Assembly: GCA_033002965.1 (NCBI GenBank)
Contig: JAURVB010014921.1
Location: 1-64,000 of the forward strand
From: Piper betle
Lineage: Eukaryota > Streptophyta > Magnoliopsida > Piperales > Piperaceae
Direction of reading: 5' to 3'
DNA: 64,000 bases
Shown: positions 13,793-26,217 of the stretch, in pieces
How the letters are laid out: every line of letters begins with the position of its first letter
Position numbering within the stretch: the stretch's first letter is position 1
The notes under the pieces: model-generated
Told to the model about the DNA's origin: nothing
Databases searched by the model: none
Seen by the model: the letters and a program-made list of their open reading frames with translations, nothing else
Position numbers and translations under genes: made by a program

Positions 13793-14874
13793 GGTGGAAA
13801 CTGGAAACGTAGAATCAATCCAATCTAATCTAAGTTGAAGTACAATCAGATGAAGAAATCAATAAGGAAAGTAACGAGATAGATCTGATATGGATTAAAT
13901 CAATTCAAAGAGAAGAGATCAAATCAGTTGGAGAAGAAGAGAATCAAATCAGAAATGAATGGATTGGTGGAGAAGAAACGGGGGTGGGTTGCAGCCTGCT
14001 TTGAATTCGGCGTACAAAAGTAGAGACGTAATAATATAATATAATATAAGAATGGATCAAGTGTTTGAAAAGTCTAAAAAAGCCGTCTGCTACTGGCACA
14101 GGATCAAATCCTCCTCCCGCTTACCGTAGCGTGTCGGCTGTTGTCGGATGGGTTGAAAGAAAACTGCTTTGAAGTGTACGTTGTCGTATCTCTGTCCAAA
14201 ACGCTGCAAATAACGGGGAAGACAACTTCTTTCATCATCGTTTCGAACACATGGATCATATCTGATTTCTTAAATAAAAAATAAAGAACCCTTCTACCAG
14301 AGGCACAGAACTCTCTCTAGATTCCTGACTTTATCCGCTATGCCACCACCTCCAATTAAAAGCAGCAACACGGATTTGCCTTAATATACAACGTGCCGAT
14401 TGACTCCTCTACTCTCCTATTTTTTAGGCCCGAGGCCCAGGGACCGTGTACATGATAATGGATAATGATATCCACATAAATACTTTGGGAATGTGGGAAA
14501 CGTGGTCGGTGGGGCTTATTTTAATAGGGGGAACCGCAACGCCCACCAAAAATATCAAGCCATGCACTTTCTTATCTTATTTGCTTGCATTTCACTTTTC
14601 AACAATTTACTGAACATAAGATTGTTTTATTATATTCGACAAAAAATGTGATTTTTTTTAAAAAAAATAATGATACGAAGTTGTGACTTTGGGAGGGCAG
14701 CGCGTGGGTTAGGCATGATATTATAAATAAGAGCGCGTGTGGTGGTGTGGATAATGCAGTGAGGGGTATTTATGTCTTTTTACATCATTACAGTCAGCCA
14801 CGTGGAAATTGCGCCCGGGTAAGCATCGTAACGTGGGCAAGTGTTAACGTCTACGCCCTTTTTCTTCTTGTTTT
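13793..14874. other. invertase upstream region, including probable promoter
   Basis: This is non-coding sequence 5' of the minus-strand invertase. The first 200 bases are rich in purine GA repeats on the plus strand, so the leader is CT-rich, as is common in plant 5' UTRs. A short TA-rich repeat at about 14033-14049 could supply a TATA-like element, but no single box stands out. Beyond 14400 I see nothing specific. Confidence 0.4.
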
Positions 14875-15635
14875 TTGAAGCAAAGGTTACGTCCACGTCT
14901 TGGCACCCAATGCGATGTTGCCAGTCACCGCATACATATCCAACCATACAAAACCTGCCGCGTCTCCCTTACTTCTTTTTTATCGTTTTTTTATTATTAT
15001 TATTTTATTTATATTAACTATCACAATCCCTGCTCAATGCACGAGTTTACCAATATTTTTTTAAAATATACAAATTTTATCGGTATATATACACGTGTTA
15101 GCTTTAATTTAAATTGTTTATTTATGTTTAATTATTTGACATAAGATTAATTTGGCTTAAGATTCTTATTTAGTTTTAATAATTATTTATAAATACATGG
15201 TAAATTAATTAAATTTTTACTTGCCCATGATAAAAATAAAATTTACCAAATTTAGATAAATAATATGCCCTATAATTATATTAATATAATACTATTAGTA
15301 TATCAATATTTAATTAAGAATTATTTTTTTGAATTTGATTTTTCTATTTACACTGTAAATAATGAATATTACTAATAAGAATGGTTAAAAATTGTATAAT
15401 AGTTAATTAATACCTTTTGAATTAGAAAGGGCAAAATCATAAACATATTTGAGTTTTTGATAAAAAGTGTAAGATTTAGAGTAAATGTTTAATGTTTTCT
15501 TACTATGAAAGGATAAAATTATAATAATATTTAAAGATACTTAACGAACTTGTAACATGTGGACATGATAAGCCGTGTAAAGGCTCCATTCATAAATGAA
15601 TATTATTTTCATGTATTAAATAGATATAGATTGTC
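14875..15635. other. AT-rich intergenic stretch
   Basis: Very AT-rich DNA from about 14980 onward, with homopolymeric T and A runs. No coding, RNA or terminal-repeat signal is seen. Confidence 0.5.
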
Positions 15636-15711
15636 CAAAATATATATATATATATACACGAAAATACTACTATACGTTGCCTTAATTGGCAGCGTATATG
15701 CAGCGCATCGT

Positions 15712-15747
15712 ATCCAGGCCGTTGGATTTCGATCCAACGGCCTGGAT
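15712..15747. repeat. perfect 16-bp hairpin with TTCG loop
   Basis: ATCCAGGCCGTTGGAT at 15712-15727 is followed by TTCG and its exact complement at 15732-15747. It lies just inside the left end of foldback element 1. Related GGACGGCCCAGA-type motifs are found near both ends of foldback element 3. Its role is unknown; it could be a terminal structural determinant of the element. Confidence 0.85.
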
Positions 15748-16214
15748 CGATCAGTCAAATACACACCCCCGCCCTTGCTTCCGGACCGTCCCGGCGCCCG
15801 CCCGCCGGTCACCCCCTGGCCCCTTCCCACCGGCCGCCCCTGAACCCGCCCCGCAGGCCGCCCCTGAACCCGCCCCGCCGCCGCCCCTACCCCCGCCCCG
15901 CCCGCCTCCCATGCCAACCCCTGCCCCAGCACCAGCCGCCTCGCCCACCTCCCCCGCCTCCCCTGCCACCCCCCTGCCACCCCCTGCCCCCGCCACCGCC
16001 GCCGCCCCTGCCCCTGGCCCGCTGCCAGCCGCCCTGCCCCTGCCCCACCACCCTGGCTGCATCGCAGCCTCCACCTCCTGGCCTCGCTCGGCGCTACGGC
16101 TCCCCTCCGCCCCTGCCCGGCCGTGTCAAGGCGTCTACCCGCCGGCCCACGGCGAGGTCGCCGGCGGTCGCGCGGCGGGAGGAGGGAAGAAACAAGGGAT
16201 AAAAACGGGAGATG

Positions 16215-17470
16215 GCAATTTCGTAATATAAATTTGACTCGATCTCCACTCTAGTCAATAGTATGAAATATATTTTTTAAAAATAATAAAATATTTTTAT
16301 AATAAAAATTTAACTCGATCTCGACTCGAGTCAATAGTATGAAATAAATTTTTTTACAAAAAATAAAATAATTTTATAATAAAAACTTAACTCCATCTTG
16401 ACTCGAGTCAATAGTATGAAATAAATTCTTTTTAAAAATAAAATAATTTCATAATAAAAACTTGACTCGATCTCTACTCGCCTCCCCCGCCCCGCCCGCC
16501 TCCCCTGTCACCCCATGCCCCCACCCAAGCCGTTGCTCGTTGCTTATTCGAGTAAATAGTATGAAATATATTTTCATAAAAAAATTCGTAATAAAAACTT
16601 GACTCGATCTCGACTATGATAACTCCGAATATTCAAGGGCGTCAGCGCAGTGATGGCGATTATCAAAGCAGTGATGTAGAACGACTATGGTAGCTCCGAA
16701 TTTCATAATAAAAACTTTATTCGATCCCGACTCGAGTTAAAATAATTTATTACAGAATTATTTTATTTTTTTAAAATTTATTTTGTAATAAAATTTTGTT
16801 CGGTAATAAAGTTATTTTGTAATAAAAACTTGACTCAGTTCCGCACATGATCGAGTCAGGTTTTTATTACAAAATTATTTTATATTTTTTGAATTTATTT
16901 CATATTATTGACTCGATCCCGACTCGAGTCAAGTTTTTATTATGAAATTATTTTTTAAAAAAATTATTCAATAATATTAAATTGACTCCAGTCGAGATCG
17001 AGTCAAAATTTTTTTATGACATTATTTTATTTTTAAAATTTATTTTGTAATATTAACTCGAGTTCGATTGAGTAAAATTTTTATTACCAAAATACTTTCT
17101 CCTGTTTCTTCCTCATTTGTTTAGGCGCGCCACCCCCTGTCGGCGACCTTGTCGCCAGCAGCGCGTTGGCCAACAATATCGCCGCCTTGGGGCTGGATGG
17201 GCCTACTGGGAAATGTGCGGTGCCGGTCTCGTGTGAGACCGAATAAAGTTTTTATTACAAAATTATTTTATTTTTTAAAATTTATTTCGTAATATTAACT
17301 CGATCTCGTGCGAGATCGAATCAAGTATTTATTATATAAAAAATTTATTTTTTAAATTTATTTCGTAATATTGACTCGATCTCGTGCGAGATCAAATCAA
17401 GTATTTATTAAAAAAATTATTTTTTTAATTTATTTCCTAATATTAACTCGAGTTAGGACCGAATAAATTT
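16215..17470. repeat. tandem AT-rich repeats with ACTCGAGTC-type palindromes, direct then inverted
   Basis: A unit of about 80 bp containing CTTGACTCGATCTCGACTCG, AGTCAATAGTATGAAATA and a long A/T run occurs several times in 16215-16620. The same motifs in reverse orientation (GAGTCAAGTTTTTATTA) recur in 16850-17470. The units are diverged. This is the inner, AT-rich part of foldback element 1. Confidence 0.7.
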
Positions 17471-18998
17471 TTATTACATTTTTACCCTCCCCTGTTCCCC
17501 TCCGCTCTCTCTCTGCGCCACCCCACCGCCGGCCACCCGCGAGGGGGATGATGGCTACGAGCGAGGGCGGGGGCTCGACGGAGGCTGCGGCGGCCGACGG
17601 GGGCGGGGTGGGGCGGGGGCAGGGGAGGCTGGCAGGGGCAGGGCAAGGGCAGGGGCGGCCTGCGGTGCGGGGGCAGCCTACGGGGCGGGACGGGGGCATG
17701 GGGCGGCAGCGGGCGGGGGCGGGGCAAGGGAGGCCGGCAGGGGCAAGTTCCCCTGCAGGGCGGGGGCAGGGCATTGGCGCTGCCAAAATAGGGCAGCGCA
17801 CTGTAGCATTGCCCTATATATATAATGAAAAAACAGTAAGATTAAGCATCGGAAGTAGCAGTGTCAAGTCTCATACTCGTAGCATCTGACACATGCTTCC
17901 ACGACTTATGTATATTACTCAAAGTAGATGTTCTTACATAAATTGTGTTTGAAAAAAAGTTATTAATTGCCAAACAAAAACTACTTTGAGGAATTCATGA
18001 TTAGATGATAATTTAATATGCTATTTACTATTCAAAGGTGCTTTATAGTTTATTCACGTTATTTTTTTTCTTAAGATAACTTACCTAGTGTATCTATTGG
18101 TTTTGGGTAAAATTAATTAAAGAATAATTGGGAAATAAATTCGACCACTATCGAACAAGAGTGACTCTGCTTCATTTGGGTGGGCAAAATCAGATTACTT
18201 TGTCAGGTCGAGGCAACCAAATTTTGACCACCCCAAGACATTGACAGAGAGTTTAGTTGTCCCAAGGTGGCAACGGGCCACTGCAAAACAACGTGATGGC
18301 CGCCCTGCCAACATCCGTCAAAATTTGGCCATTGTCAACACTTTTTAAAAAATCTATATATTTATATTTTATGATATATATATATATATATATTTTGGTC
18401 CGATTTAGTTAATTTTTTTAAGGCCAACTCATATTCGATTTAAACTTTTAATAATTTTTTACCCAAACCATGAGTAATGAAGTCATTATAAAAAAATAAC
18501 CCTTGAATTGTGAATAACCCTTTAATGATGAATAGTATATGAAGCCATTCTTTAATCGTTAATTCCTCAACTACGTTTGTTGCCAAATCTAACTCTTGCA
18601 TTCCAGTTGTATTTGTTTTATCGCTGTCAAAAAACTTTTGGGGAAAGCATCCTGTTTTGTTGCATTTTGCGCGGGGAGTCACTTTGTGGCAAATGTGATC
18701 GCTTGAAAAATCAATAGCCAAATCCTTGCCTAAATATACTTATAAAACGGTTAGGATCAGTAAATGCAGCACCTATATGTAAACATGATAGCTTAGGTAG
18801 GAATTAGGACGGTGAAAAGTATCATATATAGCATTGCTGCAACACTCTGTTTTCTTGATCTACAAGAGTGCCCAAGAATGGGAATGGACCAAATGGTGAA
18901 TCTCCCAAAAAAGTTCCATCATTCATTGGCCTAGAATACGATAGAAGCACAACCATGAAACATTATATGATTGGGAGAAAAAAGCATAACCATGAAGT

Positions 18999-19057
18999 AC
19001 AATCCTAAATTTTAAACCCTAAATTCTAAACTTTAAATCCTAAATTCTAAACCCCGA
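18999..19057. repeat. degenerate telomere-like repeat (CCCTAAA type)
   Basis: Several imperfect copies of AAACCCTAAATT and AATCCTAAATTCT lie in tandem. They resemble the plant telomere unit CCCTAAA but are interrupted by substitutions. Such short interstitial tracts occur in plant promoters and repair scars. No subtelomeric context is evident. Confidence 0.5.
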
Positions 19058-19604
19058 ACGCGATAAAATTGTATTAAGTATAACGAGAAGACTACCACAG
19101 ACGTGGCTGGGCTCATTTTTGGATACAAAAAGCCCATTACTTCCATTCAAGGCAAGGCTAGACTTGGGAGCAGCAGCCTGTGACGGGCTCTCTTATTGAG
19201 TGAAATTTGATGGGCCTGCTTGTTTCTTAAGGCATGCACAAAACAGTTAAAAAACTTCAGCTGCAATGGACGTCGCTCATTTACAAACTCAACACTTCGT
19301 CCACACAACTCAATCATTGTGGCAAGTAGATGCTAGGAACTTAAATCCTCCGAAGCGATTTTTTTAGCTTTGAGAAAAATAAAAAATTCCCCCTAATCTT
19401 GAAGCTTTGTAAACATGTTGAATGATGATGATGATGATGATATATATAAATAGTACGTTCTTTTTAAAATGTGAATTATACAAATCTCCATCATGATCAT
19501 TAATTTTTTATTTAACGATTTAAATTAAAATTATAGTGGTTAAGTAAGTTCATCAATAATTATCAAATGTGAATTGTTAGATAAAAAATTGATAATTATG
19601 ATTG

Positions 19605-19605
<1 letters not shown>

Positions 19606-19642
<37 letters not shown>
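19606..19642. repeat. (TA)n microsatellite, empty
   Basis: An uninterrupted AT dinucleotide tract of roughly 35 bp. Unlike the tracts at 15640, 23470 and 27190, it contains no inserted foldback element, so it serves as an internal comparison. Confidence 0.95.
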
Positions 19643-19645
<3 letters not shown>

Positions 19646-21252
19646 TCTTGTTGCCATCTAATTTCCAAAGATGAGCTTATATACATTTTAGAATATGAAA
19701 CTTGCACCCGCGGCTTGAAAATTGAAAGAACGTACTATTTACCGAATCCTCAAACAACCCTTCTCCGCCAGAAATAAGTTAATAACTACCAGGGAATTGG
19801 CTAATTGGGTAATACTAGCTCCAGAGGTCTGATCCTCATACCGGAAAATTGATAACTAGCAAACAGCATAATGCACTGATGATCACAGAATCAAATATGA
19901 CGGCGTTAATTAACGGGGCTTCCGTCCTCGCGTTCTTAAAAAACTTGCAACTAACAGCAGCCTTTAGACGCATTTATTAATGTCATTGACCAGTTTTTGC
20001 AACTGCCTTTGTTGCAATTGTAACCTGTGAGTTATTTATGCAGGATCGGGGAAAATTATTATGATGAGAAACCAAAATAAAAGAGACGGCTAAGAAGATT
20101 TGATCTAAATTTGTCTGCGAGTGTGACATACTAAAAGCTGCAAATATATAGAAGAGTTTGCCCACGTTTTGGAAACATACAGGAAGTAAAAGAATACATG
20201 GGTTCAAGGGTTGAGGTGACTGATCACAAAATATATTCCTTGAGGAGAAATATATAAGGAGATAGCGATTCATAAGTCATCCATTTCCCACAATTGACCG
20301 GAAAGAAATGGCAGGACCACCATCTACAGATTGTTACTCTCAATGTAAAATGTCCTTTTTCTTAACTTTTGTAACATTGTGATCATTTCTGGGCAATATC
20401 TTTTGGCATGGAGGCTGGTCACAAAAAAGAGAGCCTTAATTAAAGATAAGGATTAGGAAACATTCTGGATAATTAAAGAGAAGGATTAGGAAACATCCTC
20501 GATACACAAAAGTTATTGATGTATGTATGTTTATGATCTTAAAGTAAATATATTATTCTATCTATGTTTGTCCATGTTGCGCATAAAATATATAAACTAA
20601 TGCCAAATGGTCGCTTTCCTATACCAATATATATTAATGTCCTTTCACAACAAAGTAATTAATAAACCATCTAATTAACAATCAGCTTAGAACTAGATAA
20701 TTTACTATTTGGGCGCAAGATCGACCACCCCCGTAGATCGCGTCCTTTCAATCCAGGTTTAAAGGTTCAGTGGGACCGAGACACTCTTAACGTTCAAAAA
20801 GATAGTGTGATCAAAATAAAATATCATGGGCGGGAAATTTTTATATGGTTCTTTAGGGTTTAATTTGAATCTCTAAATCAATTTACAATGAGATTAGTAT
20901 TCGCAATCTACTATTTCTCTTTTGATTTTACACTTTATTCAAAATAGTAAATTTTGACACCCTTAAATAAATTTGCCTTTGAGATCTTTAACTCCGATGC
21001 TATAGTTTATCCCTTTCTAGTATTTAAATCCTTAAAATAATCCCACCACTACGTCCAAAAACGATGGGGTAGTAAGTTTCAGCTTGATCCGAGGTCTATA
21101 ATACCTTCAAATTATTTTTACATTTTTAATAGATTGAATCGGATCACTTCAAGTTGATTCAAAATAAATAAGTACGGGACTAGATTGGGTAGATTGTTCA
21201 AGCTCTTTTTGTTTCTGTGTGCACCTGCTGGTGCACTGTATGCCAATTCAAA

Positions 21253-22391
21253 TTTAGGGTAGATGGGTCACAGATACAATCACGGGTCCAAGTATGTCAC
21301 GGGTTTAATCAATTCGTAAAGCAATGGGGATGGGGATCCGGAAAGGATGATGCTAACAGTCGGGATAGTGATCAGCAAACTCAGACTTAGTCGGTTGCCA
21401 AAGCGGGCATGCATAATATAGATATGACCAAAGCTTAACCGGGTTGACAACTCCATCTTCACCCACCCTCCTTGACGTTTCTTCTTCTTCTCCGTTTCTT
21501 AGTAGCAACACCGCTGATGAACGGGTCTCTTCTCCGGCAACGACAACGGAATGTCGGAAACTGGTCGATGTCAAATCCAACAGGCAATAATACTTGGATG
21601 GCAGTGATTTGATTCCTGCAGCCAATCTACCACGACAACAACAATAACATAACAGAGCAATTCACCGGCAGCAAAAGCAGCAATAGAGGTAGCAAGGTTC
21701 CTCCTTTCTTCTTCCAATCTATCTTTGTTCCACCACTCCAGCAAGCTTCACGATGATAATGGCGGCAACAGGGGACTCTCTTTTCTTTCTTCTCCGACGG
21801 CTTCTTGGCAGGAAGACCCGAACATGGTCGTGGGCTCTTGCTTAGTAGAACTCTAAGACAAAAGGTATCAACACCAAGAATGGTTGCACGGTGGGGAGAT
21901 GAGGCCTTCCACCTTTGCTCGCTTCCAGTGGCACGGTTCTAAATGACGTGTCACAACAGGGGTAGGAGTCCTCACAAATAGGATCCTTAGGCGAGGCTTC
22001 GAGATGATCAACAACTGCTTCCCTCTTCAATTTCGGGGGCTACAACGTTTTCCGACTATTAGGACTTCAAACAGCAATAAGACTTGATCCTTGTCAAGAG
22101 CTATAACAAGGTGGTGAGGTGGTGAACTTCCTAGCGAATCAGCAGCAAAGCTTTGAGTCCAAGAGATGGCAATCCTTGGCGGGCAAGTGATGGCAACTCC
22201 TTTGTTCTAGGTGGAAAAAGAAAGAACTCATCTTCAAGATTTGCTAACGCGGCAAGTATGAGGGTGTATAGCAGTGCTTCAAAGTGGTAAGGCTCGGCCT
22301 AGTAGCGGTGGCTTTGGACGAGTCCAGGAGCAAGGCAAAAGGCTGATTTTTGAGGTTTTGACTCTTATTCCAACCCTCGTGGCTTAATAAC
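21253..22391. other. intergenic, transcript-like composition, no gene recognised
   Basis: The sequence has balanced composition with several short ORFs on the minus strand (about 60-90 codons), none resembling a known family. It could be a decayed repeat or a non-coding transcript. No LTR ends or terminal inverted repeats were found apart from the MITE at its right edge. Confidence 0.35.
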
Positions 22392-22517
22392 GAACTATAT
22401 TTAGCTCCGCCCGGGAGCGACGCCGTGCGTCTCCACCGTCGATCATCCCGGGAATCGACGGTGGAGACGCACGGCGTCTCCACCGGCGTCGCTCCCGGGC
22501 GGAGCTAAAATTTTTCC
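22392..22517. mobile_element. 126-bp foldback MITE, Mutator-like (9-bp TSD CTTAATAAC)
   Basis: A long inverted repeat runs from TTAGCTCCGCCCGGGAGC on the left (from 22401) to its complement ending at about 22508. The inner arms pair almost without mismatch except for a short duplicated CTCCACCGG-like insertion on the right arm. The element is flanked by a perfect 9-bp direct repeat, CTTAATAAC, at 22383-22391 and 22518-22526. A 9-bp duplication is the hallmark of Mutator-superfamily elements. No coding capacity. The RNA of either strand would fold into a near-perfect hairpin, so it could feed a small-RNA pathway. Confidence 0.85.
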
Positions 22518-22526
22518 CTTAATAAC

Positions 22527-23469
22527 AGGGTGGTGGGGGGCTTTACAGTTTGACGATGAGAATTTCGAAAAGCATTGATAAAAGCAGCGATAACACTTCA
22601 AAGCCGTGGGGTTTTTTATTTCCAAAGCTTTATACTAACGGGCCACTTTCCGAAAATTTTCTCGCCCCCTCTTTCCTGCAATTAGGCTTGAATATTTATT
22701 GAATTTTGAGAGTCTTATCAATTCCATGATTACAGACGAAGAATTATAGGCCGCTCAATTTTTTTTAAAATCTTCTCATGTAATTTTGGAACCATCGAGA
22801 CTTTTTCTCCAAAGGCACAGAAGTCCTCTATGTGATTGGACGAACATAAATCTCAAAAATTATCCTCATAATTGGATAAGCATAAATTTGTGCAAACATT
22901 TACCTCAATCAGAAAACTTTCTTTGTTTTTAATTTACTATGTTAATGGCAGAAAAGATGAAATCCAGTTACCAACTGGTTTGCAAAATACAATCACTCAA
23001 GTTGCAAACCTAGGCGAGAAGTTAAAATTTATTTCTTGGTCTGATTCTCTAAATTGATCATTAAATCATTTTATAGCTAGGAAGTTGCCAATTAAATGAG
23101 TGCACAGTAACCAAATTGGTTTACTGCGTTTCTAATACAACAGTATAATAAGGTTTTTAGTAATTTCGACGTGCATGGATAAATGTAGCATAAAGCATTT
23201 AGAGAAAGAAAAAGAAAAATAGTTAGACATTTCCAGAAAGTTTTTCCATTAGTAAAAAACAGCAACAGCACAAGTTCATACTTTGTATTTGGTAAAAAAA
23301 AAGAGCAGTTAGATTAAAAAGACTTGCAGTTAGATAATAGGACAAAAATTCGTTGAATTTGATAAAAAAAATCATGTGATTTAAATAGACGACCAAATTT
23401 AAATTGTTCAGATTTGCAAGGAACATCAGTTGATACTAAGCGATCTATTTTGAATAACATATAATTCAA
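22527..23469. other. AT-rich intergenic stretch
   Basis: No recognisable gene or repeat is seen. The open frames present are short and AT-driven. The stretch ends where the (TA)n tract of foldback element 2 begins. Confidence 0.45.
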
Positions 23470-24075
23470 CTATATATATATATATAGGAAGGCTGCAATG
23501 CGGTGCGTGATTTTGGCAGCGTATTGCCGCGCACGGCCCATGGACAATCAAGCCCACCCCGCGACTTGCCCGACCCACTAGACCCATCCAACACGCCTGC
23601 CACCCTGCGACCAACCACCCCCACCACCCCGCCGCGGCTCCCCCAACATAACTTGCCACTGCGGCCCCCTCGCTCCCCCACTCGCCTCAAGGCGCCGACC
23701 CATGGCACAACCACCACCCCTACCGCTAGCCGCCCCCTACCACACCACCACCACCCCTAGCGCGGGCGGGTGAGGGGCGTAGCGGCGGAGGGGTGGGGGG
23801 GGGCTGTCGTGGCTTGGGGTGGGGGGGGGGGAGTTGTTGTAGCTTGGGGCAGGTGGGTGGGCAGCAGAGGAGGCGGGTGGTCGTGCTAGTGGAGCTATTA
23901 CGGGGGTAGTCGGTCACGGGGCGGCAGGTGTGGTCGGACGGGCGGGCGTGTAGGTGGGTGTGTCAGATGAGTTGGGCGGGTTGCGGGGTAGACTTAAAGG
24001 CCCGTGGGCCGTGTGCTACCAAAATTACGAATTGTGTTACAACTTTTTGTGTATATATATGTATATATATTATGG
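23470..24075. mobile_element. foldback element 2 embedded in a (TA)n microsatellite, about 0.6 kb
   Basis: The left edge is a TA run at 23472-23486, and the right edge is TATATATATG followed by TATATATAT at about 24052-24070. Inside the left end are GATTTTGGCAGCG and CGCGCACGGCCCA. Inside the right end is GTGGGCCGTGTG followed by CTACCAAAATTACG, the inverted counterpart. The left half is C-rich and the right half G-rich on the plus strand, switching at about 23762 within a CGCGGGCG centre. This is the same architecture as element 1, and the AAAATnnCG and GCAGCG end motifs are shared with it. No coding capacity. Confidence 0.68.
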
Positions 24076-24784
24076 GCATTGATCAAAGAATTGTGTCGAG
24101 AAAATAAACAATTTAATGGTACTCTAATACTAAAAAAGTTATGGAAAAGTGCGAAACAATCGGTAGAATCAGTTAAACCGGTATTGGGGCCGGCTGGGGT
24201 TGCGGGCCATGGTGGCCTTTTGCTCGCCCCCAAATTGCAGTAAATATGATGATGCAAGAGCAATTTGTACAGATAAGGACGTCCACTCCCCACCTAGCTT
24301 AGCTACTTCATTGACATTAGCCTCGCACTTAACCCATTCTTATCCGTTATTAATTAATCGCTCTTCAACACTACAAAACACAACTAACATATTCCCATAG
24401 TTTTTCTTTGATTAAAACTAGAATCATATAAACAAAACTTCAATCAGTATGATCATTATTGTAACTAACCTTCTCAAATCTCAAACTTCACTTGAGAGAT
24501 GGGAGAGTTGCAAAAGGAAGAATTAGAGCAACTAACAAATACAAATTAGAAAAAAGAAAAACAGATACTAATAACCCTGCCTTCTTTTTCTCAAAGTTCA
24601 ACCCCCCGGCTACTCGCTAGTTGATCCAGCTCTGATGCTTGTCTGTCTCAATTGTCGACCTATACACTCCCTTATCGTCCGTAATATATATCTTCCCTAC
24701 TCTAACTTTTCACTGTTGCCCGATCAAATTTAATCCATGAGTTGTATTAATGAAAGTGGACGTATTACGGATAATTCATTTCTT
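24076..24784. other. MYB downstream region and intergenic DNA
   Basis: Lies 3' of the minus-strand MYB stop codon. The part next to the gene probably contains its 3' UTR and polyadenylation region. Nothing else is recognised. Confidence 0.4.
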
Positions 24785-26055
24785 CTATTGCAGCAGCCCA
24801 TCGTCGCCAAGCTGCTGCCGCCAGTACCACATGACGTCGTCGCCGTCATCCACATCCCACGAGCTGCCGCCGGAGAAATCCGCACAGACGGCGTTACTCG
24901 TCTCCTTTAGCTGACCACCTCCGGCAGCTTGGTCACCTTGGAACTGGTAGTACTGGTCATAGCAACCGTGGGGGCTGATCAGAGGTGCGTCCGGGCACGA
25001 CGTAATCGGTTCGACGTCGGGCTTCGTATTAAATAAGCCATCGCCGGCGGCGAAAGAGGAACTGTAAAAACCTCTGTCTTGGGTCTCGAAGTAGCAGTCA
25101 GGCAAGGATTCCGACGTCAGGGCGTAGCCAAGGCAGGAACTGTCAGGCGTGTAAGAAGCGGCGGCGGTGGCGGCGGAAACATGGTTGCTCTGTACAGCCG
25201 GAGGAGAAAGGGCTGCGCAGCCTCGGCGGGGAAGGCAGACGTTTGGCCCTTGGCGGCGCGGATCCTCTCTACAAGGCGGGGCATCCAGAGGCAGCGCATG
25301 GTGTCCTTGAACTGCTTGCTGTTGACGTCGCACCGTAGCTGCTTGGCCTGCTTTTGGACCCTCGTCCTCCAATAGTTCTTGATCTCGTTGTCTGTTCTTC
25401 CCGGTAGATGCTGCGCAATCTTGGACCATCTGAACACCATTTACAACAAACAAGTTAAAACCCTTTTTAATTATGATAACACCACCACCCCTTGCAGCAA
25501 AAAAGAAGCATGCAAACATTTGTGGTGGTACGTAATAATATAATCATGCGATCGAAGAGCCAGCTAGCAGATCAGATACTGTAAAGGAGGGAGTGCACAC
25601 AGATAGATAGATTACATAGATAGATATAATAATATATATGTACCTGTTGCCCCAGCGAGAATGGAGTTCGAGGATGAGGAGCTGTTCTTCTGGGGTGATG
25701 TTACCGCGGCGAACATCGGGGCGGAGATAGTTGAGCCACCTCAACCGGCAGCTCTTTCCCGTTCGTTTCAGACCTGCAGACCAATAGGATTAGTAGTCAT
25801 GATAATGAGTTGGGCACAACTAACAACTAGGTAGGCAGTTAATTTGATGGGAAAGATATCTAGATGATGATGAGATGGTGATGAAATCGTACCAGCACAG
25901 CGGGCAAGAGCATTCCAACGGCCTTCGCCGTGGCTGGCAATGTAATTGACGAGGGTGAGGTCTTCTTCTACCGTCCAAGGCCCCCTTCTCAGATCCATCT
26001 CTTCTTCACTTTGACTGGAGGTGGAGCTACAACTTCTTCCATATAGCCGATCCAT
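24785..26055 (-). CDS. R2R3-MYB transcription factor, subgroup 20-like (MYB2/62/78/108/112/116 type)
   Basis: A nuclear DNA-binding regulator; subgroup 20 members act in stress, phosphate and hormone responses and anther development. Exons are 26055-25893, 25773-25644 and 25429-24785; the 130-bp middle exon and both intron positions are the canonical R2R3-MYB layout. The N-terminus has [16 protein letters not shown], and R2 contains [14 protein letters not shown]3 carries [20 protein letters not shown] and, across the second junction, [20 protein letters not shown]. After R3, [18 protein letters not shown] is the subgroup 20 signature. The C-terminus is acidic and tryptophan-rich, ending [16 protein letters not shown]. 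The last exon needs one extra base near the CCC at 25247-25249; with it the exons sum to 939 nt, exactly 313 codons including stop. The start is the first in-frame ATG, at 26055. Confidence 0.93.
25247..25249 (-). other. single-base frame break in MYB exon 3
   Basis: Two open frames overlap here. The MYB-domain frame runs on as a proline-rich stretch to a stop at about 25117. The other frame gives the longer acidic tail ending at 24785 and is open well upstream. One extra G in the GGG run (gene sense) joins them in phase. Which C-terminus is real depends on whether this base is missing. Confidence 0.65.
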
Positions 26056-26208
26056 GATTATTTCTTCCAAAGCAGATATTTGTTCTCAAGTGTGAGCAGA
26101 TCAGAAGGGGGGAGCGGTGGGAGTTAGATTAGATATATTTCTGAGAGATTCTTTTCTTGGGCAAACTTGAATGATTGACACCTAGAGAAGAAGAAGAAAA
26201 GTAAGGTG

Positions 26209-26217
26209 GTTATATAG
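26209..26217 (-). promoter_or_regulatory. TATA box of the MYB gene
   Basis: On the minus strand the sequence reads CTATATAAC, about 155 bases upstream of the MYB start codon. A purine-rich (plus-strand) segment lies between, as expected for a CT-rich plant leader. The distance allows a 5' UTR of roughly 120 nt. Confidence 0.6.

Larger units (their letters stand above)
15636..17825. mobile_element. foldback element 1 embedded in a (TA)n microsatellite, about 2.2 kb
   Basis: Both edges are TA runs: about 15640-15654 on the left and 17815-17823 on the right. Just inside, the left end carries TTGGCAGCG (15686) and the right end GGCGCTGCC (17776), so the termini are inverted. The left arm (15760-16190) is C-rich on the plus strand and the right arm (17480-17780) is G-rich, with similar short motifs in opposite orientation. 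Between them lie AT-rich tandem repeats, direct in 16215-16620 and inverted in 16720-17470. The whole is therefore a large, diverged foldback. No transposase is seen, so any mobility would be non-autonomous. Two elements with the same plan occur at 23470 and 27188. Long six-frame ORFs here are by-products of GC-rich repeats. Confidence 0.65.
17826..21252. other. intergenic region with simple repeats
   Basis: No gene is recognised. Contents are (TA)n at about 18375-18394, a telomere-like patch at 18999-19057, a GAT repeat at about 19424-19441 and a (TA)n run at 19606-19642. The segment 18180-18330 is rich in short TGGC/GCCA motifs resembling those in 26920-27160. Confidence 0.45.

Noticed and set aside
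15686..17801. Long proline/alanine- or arginine/glycine-rich ORFs on both strands
   Set aside because: They are open in several overlapping frames of a GC-rich repeat, have no domain or conserved motif, and sit in a foldback element.
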